DNA from: CAYLKS01 sp964384205 [NCBI: uncultured bacterium]
GTDB lineage: Bacteria > JAGOEH01
Reading direction: 5' to 3'
NCBI GenBank assembly: GCA_964384205.1
Contig: CAYLKS010000028.1
Coordinates: 1-37,214, forward strand
DNA length: 37,214 nt
The notes beneath the pieces were generated by a model. It saw nothing but the letters and a program-made list of their open reading frames with translations. It was not told where the DNA came from and did not search any database. The first letter of the stretch is position 1. The number at the start of each line of letters is the position of its first letter. This document shows, piece after piece, positions 16,560 through 25,793 of the stretch. The position numbers and the translations under genes are program-made.

Positions 16560-19500
16560 TTATTTTAACAATACCATTTTTCGTATTAATGTTTTTTCAT
16601 CTGTTTTTAATTTATAAAAATATACACCATTTGAAACTATTTTATTATTTTTATCCCGTCCGTTCCATTTAATTTTATAGTTCCCGGGTTGTTTCTTTTT
16701 ATTTACCAAAGTTATTATTTTTCTGCCAAGAATATTATAAATCTCCAATCTTACTGTGGATACTTTATCAATTGAATAAGAAATAACTGTACTTAAATTA
16801 AAAGGATTAGGATAATTTTGATATAATTTAACCTGTTTTATTGGTTTATTACTGTTATTTTCTTTTATTTCTGTAGGATGAGACGGTGAGATACAGAGAT
16901 TATCTATAAACCATCCTCCGCTTATCCCATCATAATCAGTATGGCATCTTAATCTTATATAAACAGAATCATTATTGTCTGTGCAGTACTCTGATAAATC
17001 AACCCACTCAGGATGGTATAAGCTATTTCTTCCTGTAAAGCTTTTTATTACTTTCCATGTTTTTTTATGGTCAGTACTTATTTCTATAAGTCCACTATCT
17101 CCTTCTGTTTTATTAGAAAATACCCATTTTGTATATAAAGTTAAGTATAGTTCATTTGATTTACTAAAATCAATCGGGTAATCAAATAGAGCTGATTCAT
17201 TTCGATTATTTTTATAAACTTTATCTTGAGGATATCTAATAGAATAATTTCCTTCATAAGTATATTTATCAACATAGCCCCAATCACCTTCTAAAATCCA
17301 ATATTCTTTTGTAGCATTATCTTCAAAAAAACCAAATGGTATTGAGTCTGTTACTTTAAATTTGAAAATTGAACTTACTGGATATTTCTTTTTATTTGAA
17401 TTTTTAGAGTTATCATAAACTTCAAACCAATAAACTAAATATTTGTTTAATTCAATATCTTCATCTAAATGGATAAAAGCTTTATAAATATTATCTTTAA
17501 CATGTACAAGTGGTTGAGTTTCTAAATCTTTACCGGTTACTTTATATTTTATAATAGATTTTGTCGTGTCAATACCTAAATTATCATCTAAATTAACATA
17601 AAAAGTATAATCATTTTTTCGTAATATAGATGGTGGATATTCTCTATGTGTAACAGATGGTGCTATTGTATCATTGCCAATTGTTATAGAATAAATTATT
17701 GGGAAAGAATTTGGAAGAATTATAATGTCTTTACCATTTGAAGCATATATATAATATTGAATTACTGTATCTTTCATTGGAGCTGGGATAACAGCAGTAT
17801 ATATACTATTATTCTCAGCAAAATCAATGTGATTAAAATCAGTGTTGTCTTTAAACTTCCAGTACAAAGAGAGATTAATATTTAAATCACTAAAATTCTT
17901 AATATGAGCATTGATTTCTATATCTTGAGCTGAATCTTCAACTAATTCTACAGGATCATGTTCAACATAAAATCCTTTTGCTGTTATAGCTATTATATTA
18001 TATAAAAATGAATATGCAATAGAAGTATCTATAATATTATGAAAATTAAACCCCGGATATATTATTGTAGCACCATTGTCATAATTTATAATAGAACCTA
18101 CAGTATCATTATCTGCATAAATAAAAAGAGGCCTTGTTTCTGGCATAATAGATATTGATGATAATATGGTATTGTCTATTTCAGGATTAATTCCATTTGA
18201 AAAATAGTTATCATTTAAACCGGTTAATAAATCCTGTGGAATAAAATCTTTTTTGCAATTAATCCCAAATAATGATTCTAATAAATTCTCAGCATCACTA
18301 TCATTCTTAAGAGAACTTGAAATGAGCTTTCCATCTACTAAAATATTATATGAAAAATTTGTAAGAGTATCAAGAAAATGCAATTCGTCTGTAGAAAGGT
18401 AATCTTCATCTTTATTCATTAACAATATAGCTAAATCTGTATTTCCGAGTAATGAAGAATAAAATGGTATAGAATCTCTTAATTGTTTGTAGTTTAATGT
18501 ATCATAAGAAATAACATTCTGATTTAAATAATTTTTAATGAAATTATATTCTTTCTCATTGGATTCATTATTTATTAAAATCACATCAGGGTAACCAAGT
18601 TTGAGATTAAAATTATAAGTTTTTGCATAATCATCATTTGATAGAATTACTGTAAAAGTTGATGTATGAAATGTTACATTTGAGTCCAGATAAAGTTTAA
18701 AAGCATTTTGTGTTGTAAATGTAGTGTCTTCAGGGACATCTTCCGTAAAGGAATTGGTTATGAATTTAATGGAAGGGTCATTAGTAAATAATTGAAAATT
18801 AAAATCAGTTGCACTTCCCCAGGAGTTTACAAGATTTAAAGTTATATTAAAAGTATCGCCTTGTCCTACAAAATTATTCCCATTATTAGTTGTAATATTG
18901 AGTGAAATATCTTCAAAATAGGGATGCTTATTTTCAGTTATTGCTCTATAAATATTGATTCTCCCATAACCTAATTGTCCAACATATTCAGGATTAACTG
19001 AATATATATCATCAGCAGTAAAAAATAATCTTTTTATTAATTCCTCTAAAGATAAATCTTTATAATATGATTTTAACAACGCGTAAGCACCTACTGTAAC
19101 AGGACATGCCATAGATGTTCCTTGCATATACGCATATGAATTTCCCGGAAATGTTGATAATAACTCTCCACCATTTTTATAATCACCACCAGGTGCTGAA
19201 ATTTCTACCCATGATCCATAATTTGAATAGTATGCTTTTCTATTATCCAATGCAACAGACGCAACAGAAAAGGCATAGGGGCAATTAGATAGCGCGCTAT
19301 GTTCTTCAGAAGTATTGTCATTTCCAGCTGCAGCAAATACAGCCACACCTTTTTCATAACAATATTGAGCAGCATCCCGGATCATTTGTCCACTATTCCC
19401 AAAACTTAAATTAACAACATCGGCTCCATTATTAGCTGCATATACAAAAGCTTTTGCCATAAAACTTGAATATCCCTGACCTGTCCTGGAACCATCCTTT

Positions 19501-20306
19501 TTAATAATACTAAAACCAATTCTTAATGGCATAATTGTACAATTAAAACCAACACTTGCTATTCCTACATTATTATCCGATACAGCACTAGCAAGTCCAG
19601 CACAGTGAGTACCATGCCCCTCAACATCTGACGGATCATTATCCTCTTTTTGATAATCTTCATTATCTAATAGTTTATATCCCTGATTTTTATAATCATT
19701 AAGATCCGTTTGCGACAAACTAACAAAATCCCACCCTCTGATATCATCAACATAGCCATTTCCATCATCATCTTTACCATTATCTGGTATCTCTTCCTCA
19801 TTTGACCATATATTATCTGCTAAATCATCATGCCCCCAATCAACACCTGTATCTACAATACCTATTACTACTGTTTTGTCTCCTTTTGTATAATCCCAAG
19901 CAATATTTGCCATAATTTGTTTTAAAAATGCCTGTTGGTTATATTTAGGATCATTTGGAATATATTCATCTATCGTTTCTATATAATCATAATCAACATC
20001 TTCAATCCATGAAATTTGAGAAATATTGTCTTTTACTTTTTTGATATCTAATCCATCATTCAATTCTAAATAATAATATCTATCCAATTTTTCAGCTGCT
20101 GGAACACTATAATCTAAATTAGTAAATACTTTTTTTATACCAGTTACTCCATAAGCTGATAATATTTTTTGAGCCTGGGCTTTACTTAAACGAGTAGAAA
20201 ATTTAGATATTAAAATATTTTCTCTAAAAGTTTGTGTTTGTGAAAAATATTCGCTACTACTCAAAAAAAACAATAAAAATATTAATATAATGGCTCTTTT
20301 CTTCAT
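16560..20306 (-). CDS. Secreted subtilisin-like serine protease (S8) with T9SS type A sorting domain
   Basis: The 1248-residue product has a signal peptide (about 1-22), an I9-like propeptide (about 27-112) and a peptidase S8 domain (about 120-460). All catalytic residues are in place: Asp152 in IVDTGVD, His231 in GHGTHC, oxyanion Asn329 in AAAGND and Ser398 in GTSMACP. Beta-sandwich modules follow (about 470-1150), including a MAM/jelly-roll-like stretch with GGWFIDNL. The C-terminal sorting domain (about 1155-1248) contains YQNYPNPFN. It should be processed and exported across the outer membrane. The start is set by AGGAGG 8 bases upstream. Only 54 bp, with no visible terminator, separate it from the HPr-kinase-like gene, so it may belong to the same transcript as that gene and the Cys-x-x-G repeat gene, and could process that product. 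That link is inference. Confidence 0.92.
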   Translation of the reverse strand: MKKRAIILIFLLFFLSSSEYFSQTQTFRENILISKFSTRLSKAQAQKILSAYGVTGIKKVFTNLDYSVPAAEKLDRYYYLELNDGLDIKKVKDNISQISWIEDVDYDYIETIDEYIPNDPKYNQQAFLKQIMANIAWDYTKGDKTVVIGIVDTGVDWGHDDLADNIWSNEEEIPDNGKDDDGNGYVDDIRGWDFVSLSQTDLNDYKNQGYKLLDNEDYQKEDNDPSDVEGHGTHCAGLASAVSDNNVGIASVGFNCTIMPLRIGFSIIKKDGSRTGQGYSSFMAKAFVYAANNGADVVNLSFGNSGQMIRDAAQYCYEKGVAVFAAAGNDNTSEEHSALSNCPYAFSVASVALDNRKAYYSNYGSWVEISAPGGDYKNGGELLSTFPGNSYAYMQGTSMACPVTVGAYALLKSYYKDLSLEELIKRLFFTADDIYSVNPEYVGQLGYGRINIYRAITENKHPYFEDISLNITTNNGNNFVGQGDTFNITLNLVNSWGSATDFNFQLFTNDPSIKFITNSFTEDVPEDTTFTTQNAFKLYLDSNVTFHTSTFTVILSNDDYAKTYNFNLKLGYPDVILINNESNEKEYNFIKNYLNQNVISYDTLNYKQLRDSIPFYSSLLGNTDLAILLMNKDEDYLSTDELHFLDTLTNFSYNILVDGKLISSSLKNDSDAENLLESLFGINCKKDFIPQDLLTGLNDNYFSNGINPEIDNTILSSISIMPETRPLFIYADNDTVGSIINYDNGATIIYPGFNFHNIIDTSIAYSFLYNIIAITAKGFYVEHDPVELVEDSAQDIEINAHIKNFSDLNINLSLYWKFKDNTDFNHIDFAENNSIYTAVIPAPMKDTVIQYYIYASNGKDIIILPNSFPIIYSITIGNDTIAPSVTHREYPPSILRKNDYTFYVNLDDNLGIDTTKSIIKYKVTGKDLETQPLVHVKDNIYKAFIHLDEDIELNKYLVYWFEVYDNSKNSNKKKYPVSSIFKFKVTDSIPFGFFEDNATKEYWILEGDWGYVDKYTYEGNYSIRYPQDKVYKNNRNESALFDYPIDFSKSNELYLTLYTKWVFSNKTEGDSGLIEISTDHKKTWKVIKSFTGRNSLYHPEWVDLSEYCTDNNDSVYIRLRCHTDYDGISGGWFIDNLCISPSHPTEIKENNSNKPIKQVKLYQNYPNPFNLSTVISYSIDKVSTVRLEIYNILGRKIITLVNKKKQPGNYKIKWNGRDKNNKIVSNGVYFYKLKTDEKTLIRKMVLLK

Positions 20307-20360
20307 ATATTCCTCCTTTTTAAAGGGAATAAATAAAATTTTAAAAAAAATGCAAGTTTT

Positions 20361-21344
20361 TTAAAGATTTTTTTTATTAAAAATTCTATTTAATTTTTTG
20401 ATTAACCAATAATCATTCAATTTTAAATTTATATTCCATAAATAATCATAATGCTTCTGAATAAACATATCAAGGCTTTCTATTACCTTTTTTCTATATA
20501 TCTCCGGGAGGAAATCTGCAAAATGTAAGAAATTATATTTGTTATGCAATAGACTTTTCCTATTAATCTTCTCTCTTTGTAAAAATGATAGCCTTGCTTT
20601 ATTCAAAAAGAAAATAAAATCAATTCTTGATGGCTCAACAAAATTATAAAATTTGTAATAATATTGATAAAAAGGTAATGAATAAACAATGTTATTTTTA
20701 GGATCAATTAAAACAGCGTCATCTCCATAACATCCTTTATAATTAAAATATTTTGCAATAGTACTCTTACCAATACCAGAAGGCCCTATAAATACCGAAG
20801 TTACTTCATTTTTCCTCAACCCCAATCCATGAAAAACTAAATTATTATTTAAATATTCCAATATAGCAGTAATAAAAAACATAATATTATCCTGAATAAC
20901 TGCTATTTCTTTAAATGGATCAACTTTAATATATAACCCTTTATTATTTGATAAATTAATAAATACAGCATATATATCATCATAAAAAAATGTAAAATTA
21001 TTATCTTCAAATAAATAAAAAAGCTTCTCATTAAGTACTGTATTAAATAATATAGAAGGTAAAGGACTTTTAAAATTAAAATGAATATATTTTTTACATT
21101 CAAAATGAGAAATATACTCTTTTTTAATAAATTTAAATTCAGAAGGAGAAAGTTTTTCACGTATTTTCAATGTTCTTGGAGTATATATATTTATGTACAA
21201 TAAAGTTATATTTGTCTTTGTTTTATGATACTTATGAAATATTTTCAATTTGGGAGACACATTTATATTTTTTATATCTGATTTAAACACAAAATCTATT
21301 GAAATATTATTTATAAAAAAAGATAGATTATTTTTCTTTTTCAA
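20361..21344 (-). CDS. HPr-kinase-like P-loop protein
   Basis: The 327-residue product has an N-terminal unique region (1-165) and a C-terminal HPr kinase/phosphorylase-like ATPase core. This core has VFHGLGL, the P-loop GPSGIGKST (187-195) and YGDDAV with Asp208-Asp209, matching the GDD/ADD acidic pair of HprK. No HPr or PTS gene is nearby. Truncated HprK relatives of this size occur in peptide-modification clusters; the paeninodin lasso peptide kinase is an established example that phosphorylates a precursor serine. It starts with TTG, inside the last codons of the Cys-x-x-G gene (17-bp overlap) and without an SD, so its translation is probably coupled to that gene. The inferred role is to phosphorylate the repeat protein or another partner; it could also use a small-molecule substrate. 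Confidence 0.75.
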   Translation of the reverse strand: MKKKNNLSFFINNISIDFVFKSDIKNINVSPKLKIFHKYHKTKTNITLLYINIYTPRTLKIREKLSPSEFKFIKKEYISHFECKKYIHFNFKSPLPSILFNTVLNEKLFYLFEDNNFTFFYDDIYAVFINLSNNKGLYIKVDPFKEIAVIQDNIMFFITAILEYLNNNLVFHGLGLRKNEVTSVFIGPSGIGKSTIAKYFNYKGCYGDDAVLIDPKNNIVYSLPFYQYYYKFYNFVEPSRIDFIFFLNKARLSFLQREKINRKSLLHNKYNFLHFADFLPEIYRKKVIESLDMFIQKHYDYLWNINLKLNDYWLIKKLNRIFNKKNL

Positions 21345-22095
21345 GATCAGGATTTATAAAAGTATTATCTTCTTTACTTTTTTTGAAATAACGACTAGGG
21401 CTACTCCCACCACTACATCTACCAGAACTGGTACTTTCTCCATTTGCACATTGATAATCCGCTTCATATCCAGAAGTGCATTCCCCCCCTGGGCCCCAGG
21501 TAGCATCTGAACCTGAATTACATCTATCTTCTGGTGTAGAACCATTAGAACAACCTGTTTCTGCTCTAGTACCAAAGGAACAGTAAGTATTACTAGTGGA
21601 TGAACCATTTGTACAATATCCATCTCCACTTATACATTCGCCAGAAGCATTATTTCCATTTTGGCAATAAATTCCGGCAATATTACCTAATACACATTCT
21701 CCATCTTGTGGATAATGCCCGTTTTGGCAAGTTGGTCTAATATTATTATCATCTCCTCCTCCAGAACAAGCATCGTTGGCATAATTTCCGGGGCCACATG
21801 CATCAAAAGCATGATTTCCTTTAACACAATCCTCGTAGTTTGGATATGCTCCACCGGTGCATTCATTACCATTTGCATCATTTCCTAAATTACAATAAAA
21901 TGCTGCATCACTCCCAGGATTGCACTGCCAGGCCGCTGCACTTCCGCTTAAGCAATCTTCCGTTGAATTGGCACCTGATTGACAAATACGCGCAGCAGCA
22001 TCTCCTATATTACATTCAATCTGTGTAAATCCGTATGTATTGCTTGTTAAAACAGAAAAAGTAAAAACCGCCGGCCTTTTATAACGCTTTTTCAT
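21328..22095 (-). CDS. Protein of 20 Cys-x-x-G repeats, possible peptide-modification substrate
   Basis: The 255-residue product starts MKKRYKRPAVFTFSVL, a short basic then hydrophobic segment recalling the K-Y-K-P leaders of ribosomally made modified peptides (or a weak signal peptide). Residues 28-227 hold exactly 20 cysteines, every one followed by x-x-Gly. The spacing is most often 10 residues (range 7-14), and the gaps are rich in Asn, Ser, Asp, Ala and Tyr. A charged tail follows (KKSKEDN, ends LEKEK). It has no T9SS tail, no other Cys in the mature frame and no family I recognise. The frame is open upstream to a TTG at 22122 and an ATG at 22107, but the promoter placement favours the ATG at 22095. 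The HPr-kinase-like gene overlaps its end. It could be a multi-core RiPP precursor, a metal- or disulfide-rich surface protein, or a substrate of the kinase. Confidence 0.75.
   Translation of the reverse strand: MKKRYKRPAVFTFSVLTSNTYGFTQIECNIGDAAARICQSGANSTEDCLSGSAAAWQCNPGSDAAFYCNLGNDANGNECTGGAYPNYEDCVKGNHAFDACGPGNYANDACSGGGDDNNIRPTCQNGHYPQDGECVLGNIAGIYCQNGNNASGECISGDGYCTNGSSTSNTYCSFGTRAETGCSNGSTPEDRCNSGSDATWGPGGECTSGYEADYQCANGESTSSGRCSGGSSPSRYFKKSKEDNTFINPDLEKEK
21391..22014 (-). repeat. Coding tandem array of 20 degenerate units, modal period 30 bp
   Basis: From the first Cys codon (22012-22014) to the last (21415-21417) lie 20 units starting with a Cys codon and carrying a Gly codon three codons on. 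Eleven of the 19 intervals are exactly 10 codons; the rest are 7, 11, 13 or 14. DNA identity between units is low, so the period is held by protein selection rather than by recent duplication. Confidence 0.9.
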
Positions 22096-22102
22096 AAAAC
22101 AA

Positions 22103-22130
22103 ATCATAAAAAAATCTATCAAAATGTCAA
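22103..22130 (-). promoter_or_regulatory. Promoter of the Cys-x-x-G gene, possibly giving a leaderless transcript
   Basis: On the minus strand TTGACA (plus-strand 22125-22130), a 16-bp spacer and TATGAT (22103-22108) predict a start near 22096, immediately before the ATG at 22095. No SD precedes any of the candidate start codons, consistent with leaderless initiation. Confidence 0.5.
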
Positions 22131-22276
22131 CTAATTTTTAAAAATATATTTATATTTATTTTTAAAGTATAAAAAAATCAAGTATTATATTGTTAATTAA
22201 TTGTATTAATTTTAAATAAATTTTTTCTTAAAAAAATTTAAACAAATAAAACGGTATAAATTATGCAAAAAAATAT

Positions 22277-22305
22277 TTGACTTTTCTATAATTTTTGTTG
22301 ATAAT
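22277..22305 (+). promoter_or_regulatory. Promoter of the mfd operon
   Basis: TTGACT (22277-22282), a 17-bp spacer and GATAAT (22300-22305) predict transcription from about 22312, 26 bases before the mfd start. The gap between the two divergent genes (22131-22337) is otherwise A/T tracts with nothing else visible. Confidence 0.55.
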
Positions 22306-22337
22306 ATTATGGTAAATTTTTAAACTTAAGCTTTTTT

Positions 22338-25300
22338 ATGACTATTACAGGTTTAAATTTTTCTAATATCTTAGATTCTTTAAACAAAAACAGACATATT
22401 GTTATAGACTCATTTGCTGGGGGGATACTTTCATTTCTTATTAAAGAAATTTATGATAATCTCCATCATAATATTTTATTAATTGTTGAAGATGACTTTA
22501 TCAATTTTTTTTATTCTGATCTCAATGAGCTGTTAGGGAATAATATTTTTATTTACCCTTCTTCTACTTCTTCTATTTACAGTAATAGCCTAATTGATAA
22601 TGAATTAATATTTGATAGAATAAATATTTTATACAATCTTCTAAATAAAAAAGAAAAGCATGTTATTTTAATATCTCCATTGGCTTTATTAGAAAAGACA
22701 ATCCCCAAAAATATTCTTGAATCATCTCTGATACATATCCAAAAAGGCGAAGAAATATTTTTTGATCTTTTAAAAGAAAATCTTTTAGAATTGGGATATA
22801 TTAATGCAAATGGCACTGTGAGAATGAAAGGGGAATTTGCAAGCCGGGGAGGCATTATCGATGTTTTTCCACCAAATAATGAATATCCTTTAAGAATTGA
22901 ATTCTGGGCGGATGAAGTAGATTCAATCAGAATATTTGATCCAATAACTCAAAAATCCATAAAAGAAATTGAACAATCTACTATACCGCCTGCCTCTGAG
23001 ATAATTTTTTCAGATTTTATTATAAAATATGTAAAAAATAAACTAAATAACTTCATATCTGAAAGCCAATTAAAAGATGAATTTATTAAATTAATAAATG
23101 AAAAATCTCTATTCCCGGGTTATAAAAAATTTTTACATCTTTTCTACAATGAATTACATTCTGTTATAGATTTTCTAAAAAAAGATGATATTATTGTTGA
23201 ATATAATCCTTTATTCATTGAAAAAAAATGGATTGAAAAAATAGCTACTTTAAACAAAGAATATGAAGAAAAACGTATATTAGAAGCATTTATAGGAAAA
23301 CCAGAAGAACTCTGTCTTTTCTATAAAGAATTTTTAAATAAAAAACAAAAATTCCAATCAGTAGAAATACATTATTCTAATCTATATAAATCCCATCGAG
23401 GAATTATAAACTACAAATCACACTTGAATGATGCCTTTCGAGGGAATCTAAATCTCTTTAGAAATTACGTAAACAAATATTATGCACAAGGATATAAAAT
23501 ATATATTTTATGTGAAAACAAAGGACAAAAAAAACGTATAGAAGATATATTTGAAGATTTATTAGATAAAATAACATTAGAAATTGGCTACCTTTCAACT
23601 GGCTTCCGAGACGTAACTTCAAAAATAATAGTAATAACAGATCATGAAATTTTTTCTCCATTAGGATACAGAAGAAAAGTTGTAAAAAAAATCAAACCAC
23701 CAAGTCCTCTAACACAGGAATCATTAGTTGAAGGAGATTATGTTGTTCATGAAAATTATGGAATAGGTATATATAAAGGTATAAAAAGAATAAAAATTGA
23801 AAATTCTGAATATGACTGCCTTGTTATCAATTATCTTGGAGACGATAAAATCTATGTTCCTGTAGAACAAATATATCGCATAGAGAAATACCGTTCCAAA
23901 GACGATATTCCTCCAATTTTAAATAAATTAGGAACAAAATCCTGGGAAAAATTAAAAGAAAAAACAAAAAAAGCAATTGAAGACATGGCAAAGGAATTGC
24001 TTGAAATATATGCTATTAGAAAATCTGAACCGGGTTTTGCATTCTTCCCAGATGATATAATGCAAGAAGAGATGGAAGCTTCTTTTCCATATCAAGAAAC
24101 ACCAGATCAGCTACGAGCAATTGAAGAAATAAAAAAAGACATGGAATCAGCCCATCCGATGGATAGATTACTATGCGGGGATGTTGGCTTTGGAAAAACA
24201 GAAGTAGCCATTCGAGCAGCATTTAAAGCTACACGAAGTAACAAGCAGGTTATAGTATTGGTGCCAACAACCATACTTGCCGAACAACATTTCAATACAT
24301 TTTCCCAAAGACTTAAAAATTTCGGTACAAAAATAGCTGTTATTAACAGATTTGTTAAGCCTGCAACTCAAAAAAAACTCATCGAAGATTTTAAAAAAGG
24401 AGATATCGATATCTTAATAGGAACTCATAGATTATTATCAAATGACATAAAACCTAAAGATTTAGGACTTTTAATAATCGATGAAGAGCACAAATTCGGT
24501 GTCAAACATAAAGAAAAAATAAAAAAAATGAAAAAAACTATAGATGTTCTATCCATGACAGCAACCCCAATTCCCAGAACACTGCATTTATCATTAATGG
24601 GAAGTAGAGATATTTCAATAATTCAAACTCCTCCTGAAAATAGGTTATCTATTCAAACAGAAATTATCTTTTTTGATGAAGAAACTATTAAAAACGCAAT
24701 AATAAAAGAAATCAATAGAGGAGGACAGGTATTTTTTGTCCATAATAGAATAAAAACAATTAACGAAACTGTTTCAAAACTAAAAAAACTTTTACCTAAT
24801 ATCAAATTCGGAGTAATTCACGGGCAAATGGAGGGAATTTTAATAGAAGACACTATGTTGCAATTTATTAAAAAAGAAATCGACGTTTTAGTTTCAACTA
24901 TGATTATAGAAAGTGGCATAGATTTACCTTCTGTGAATACTATTATTATAGATCTTGCAGATAAAATGGGGCTTGCACAATTATACCAGTTAAGAGGCCG
25001 TGTAGGTAGATCAAATCTTCAAGCTTATGCTTATTTTATTATTCCAGAACTTGATAAGTTGTCAGATTCTGCTATTAAAAGAATCCAGGCATTAAGGGAA
25101 TTCTCTCACCTTGGCTCCGGAATGTCATTGGCTATGCGCGATATGGAAATTCGCGGAGTGGGAAATATTTTAGGTCCTCAACAACACGGTTTCGTCCAAG
25201 CCATCGGCTTTGATATGTATATAAAATTATTAGAAGAAACTATCCATAAAATAAAAGGAAATTGTTTTGAAACTATTAAACTACCAGAATTAAACATTAG

Positions 25301-25793
25301 GATAGATACATTTATCGATGATTCTTATATAAATGACAAAAACATTAAACTTGAATTTTATCAAAAAATTGTTAAATCCAAAAATATTGAGCAACTTGAT
25401 GCTCTTTATAAAGAATTGGAAGATAGATTTGGAAAAGTGCCCACGCCTACTGCGAATTTAATATTGAAACATAAGCTTGCTATCCATGCTGCTCCGTTTA
25501 AATTTGACAAAATTATTATAAATAAAAAACAAAAAATACTATGCCTATATGAATTAGAAAATTTACCTGACAAAGAAATTATTTTAGGGATTATAAAAAA
25601 TAGTACTTTACCGGTTAGTATAAAATCAGAAGAAAAATTTATTTTAGAATTTTTGTTTAAAAAAAGTAAGGGAATAGTTCATACAATAATAAAAGCTATT
25701 GAAAATTTTAAAACAATCAGGGAGAAAATAAATGGCAAATCAAATAATATCTCTTCCGATCAGCTGGAAAAAGAAAATACAACAGCTACATAA
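22338..25793 (+). CDS. mfd: Transcription-repair coupling factor
   Basis: At 1151 residues it has the usual length for Mfd, which removes RNA polymerase stalled at DNA damage and recruits UvrA. Visible in order are the UvrB-like N-terminal part (FASRGGIIDVFPP near 165), the CarD-like RNA-polymerase interaction domain (EGDYVVHENYGIGIYKG, about 463-530), and SF2 helicase motifs: Walker A GDVGFGKT (614-621), DEEH (715-718), SMTATPIPRT and GRVGRS (887-892). The TRCF C-terminal domain follows. It opens a run of seven plus-strand genes. No clear SD precedes the ATG. Its last 62 bases overlap the next gene. Nothing in the protein looks damaged. Confidence 0.98.
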   Translation: MTITGLNFSNILDSLNKNRHIVIDSFAGGILSFLIKEIYDNLHHNILLIVEDDFINFFYSDLNELLGNNIFIYPSSTSSIYSNSLIDNELIFDRINILYNLLNKKEKHVILISPLALLEKTIPKNILESSLIHIQKGEEIFFDLLKENLLELGYINANGTVRMKGEFASRGGIIDVFPPNNEYPLRIEFWADEVDSIRIFDPITQKSIKEIEQSTIPPASEIIFSDFIIKYVKNKLNNFISESQLKDEFIKLINEKSLFPGYKKFLHLFYNELHSVIDFLKKDDIIVEYNPLFIEKKWIEKIATLNKEYEEKRILEAFIGKPEELCLFYKEFLNKKQKFQSVEIHYSNLYKSHRGIINYKSHLNDAFRGNLNLFRNYVNKYYAQGYKIYILCENKGQKKRIEDIFEDLLDKITLEIGYLSTGFRDVTSKIIVITDHEIFSPLGYRRKVVKKIKPPSPLTQESLVEGDYVVHENYGIGIYKGIKRIKIENSEYDCLVINYLGDDKIYVPVEQIYRIEKYRSKDDIPPILNKLGTKSWEKLKEKTKKAIEDMAKELLEIYAIRKSEPGFAFFPDDIMQEEMEASFPYQETPDQLRAIEEIKKDMESAHPMDRLLCGDVGFGKTEVAIRAAFKATRSNKQVIVLVPTTILAEQHFNTFSQRLKNFGTKIAVINRFVKPATQKKLIEDFKKGDIDILIGTHRLLSNDIKPKDLGLLIIDEEHKFGVKHKEKIKKMKKTIDVLSMTATPIPRTLHLSLMGSRDISIIQTPPENRLSIQTEIIFFDEETIKNAIIKEINRGGQVFFVHNRIKTINETVSKLKKLLPNIKFGVIHGQMEGILIEDTMLQFIKKEIDVLVSTMIIESGIDLPSVNTIIIDLADKMGLAQLYQLRGRVGRSNLQAYAYFIIPELDKLSDSAIKRIQALREFSHLGSGMSLAMRDMEIRGVGNILGPQQHGFVQAIGFDMYIKLLEETIHKIKGNCFETIKLPELNIRIDTFIDDSYINDKNIKLEFYQKIVKSKNIEQLDALYKELEDRFGKVPTPTANLILKHKLAIHAAPFKFDKIIINKKQKILCLYELENLPDKEIILGIIKNSTLPVSIKSEEKFILEFLFKKSKGIVHTIIKAIENFKTIREKINGKSNNISSDQLEKENTTAT

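Noticed and set aside
21391-22014. Regular repeat period that could look like a CRISPR array
   Set aside because: The units are degenerate at the DNA level, have no spacer/repeat distinction, and read through in one frame as Cys-x-x-G protein repeats. No cas genes are present.
22096-22122. Longer start of the Cys-x-x-G protein (TTG 22122 or ATG 22107)
   Set aside because: The added residues overlap the predicted promoter -10 element and spacer, carry no SD, and add a stray Cys outside the repeat pattern.
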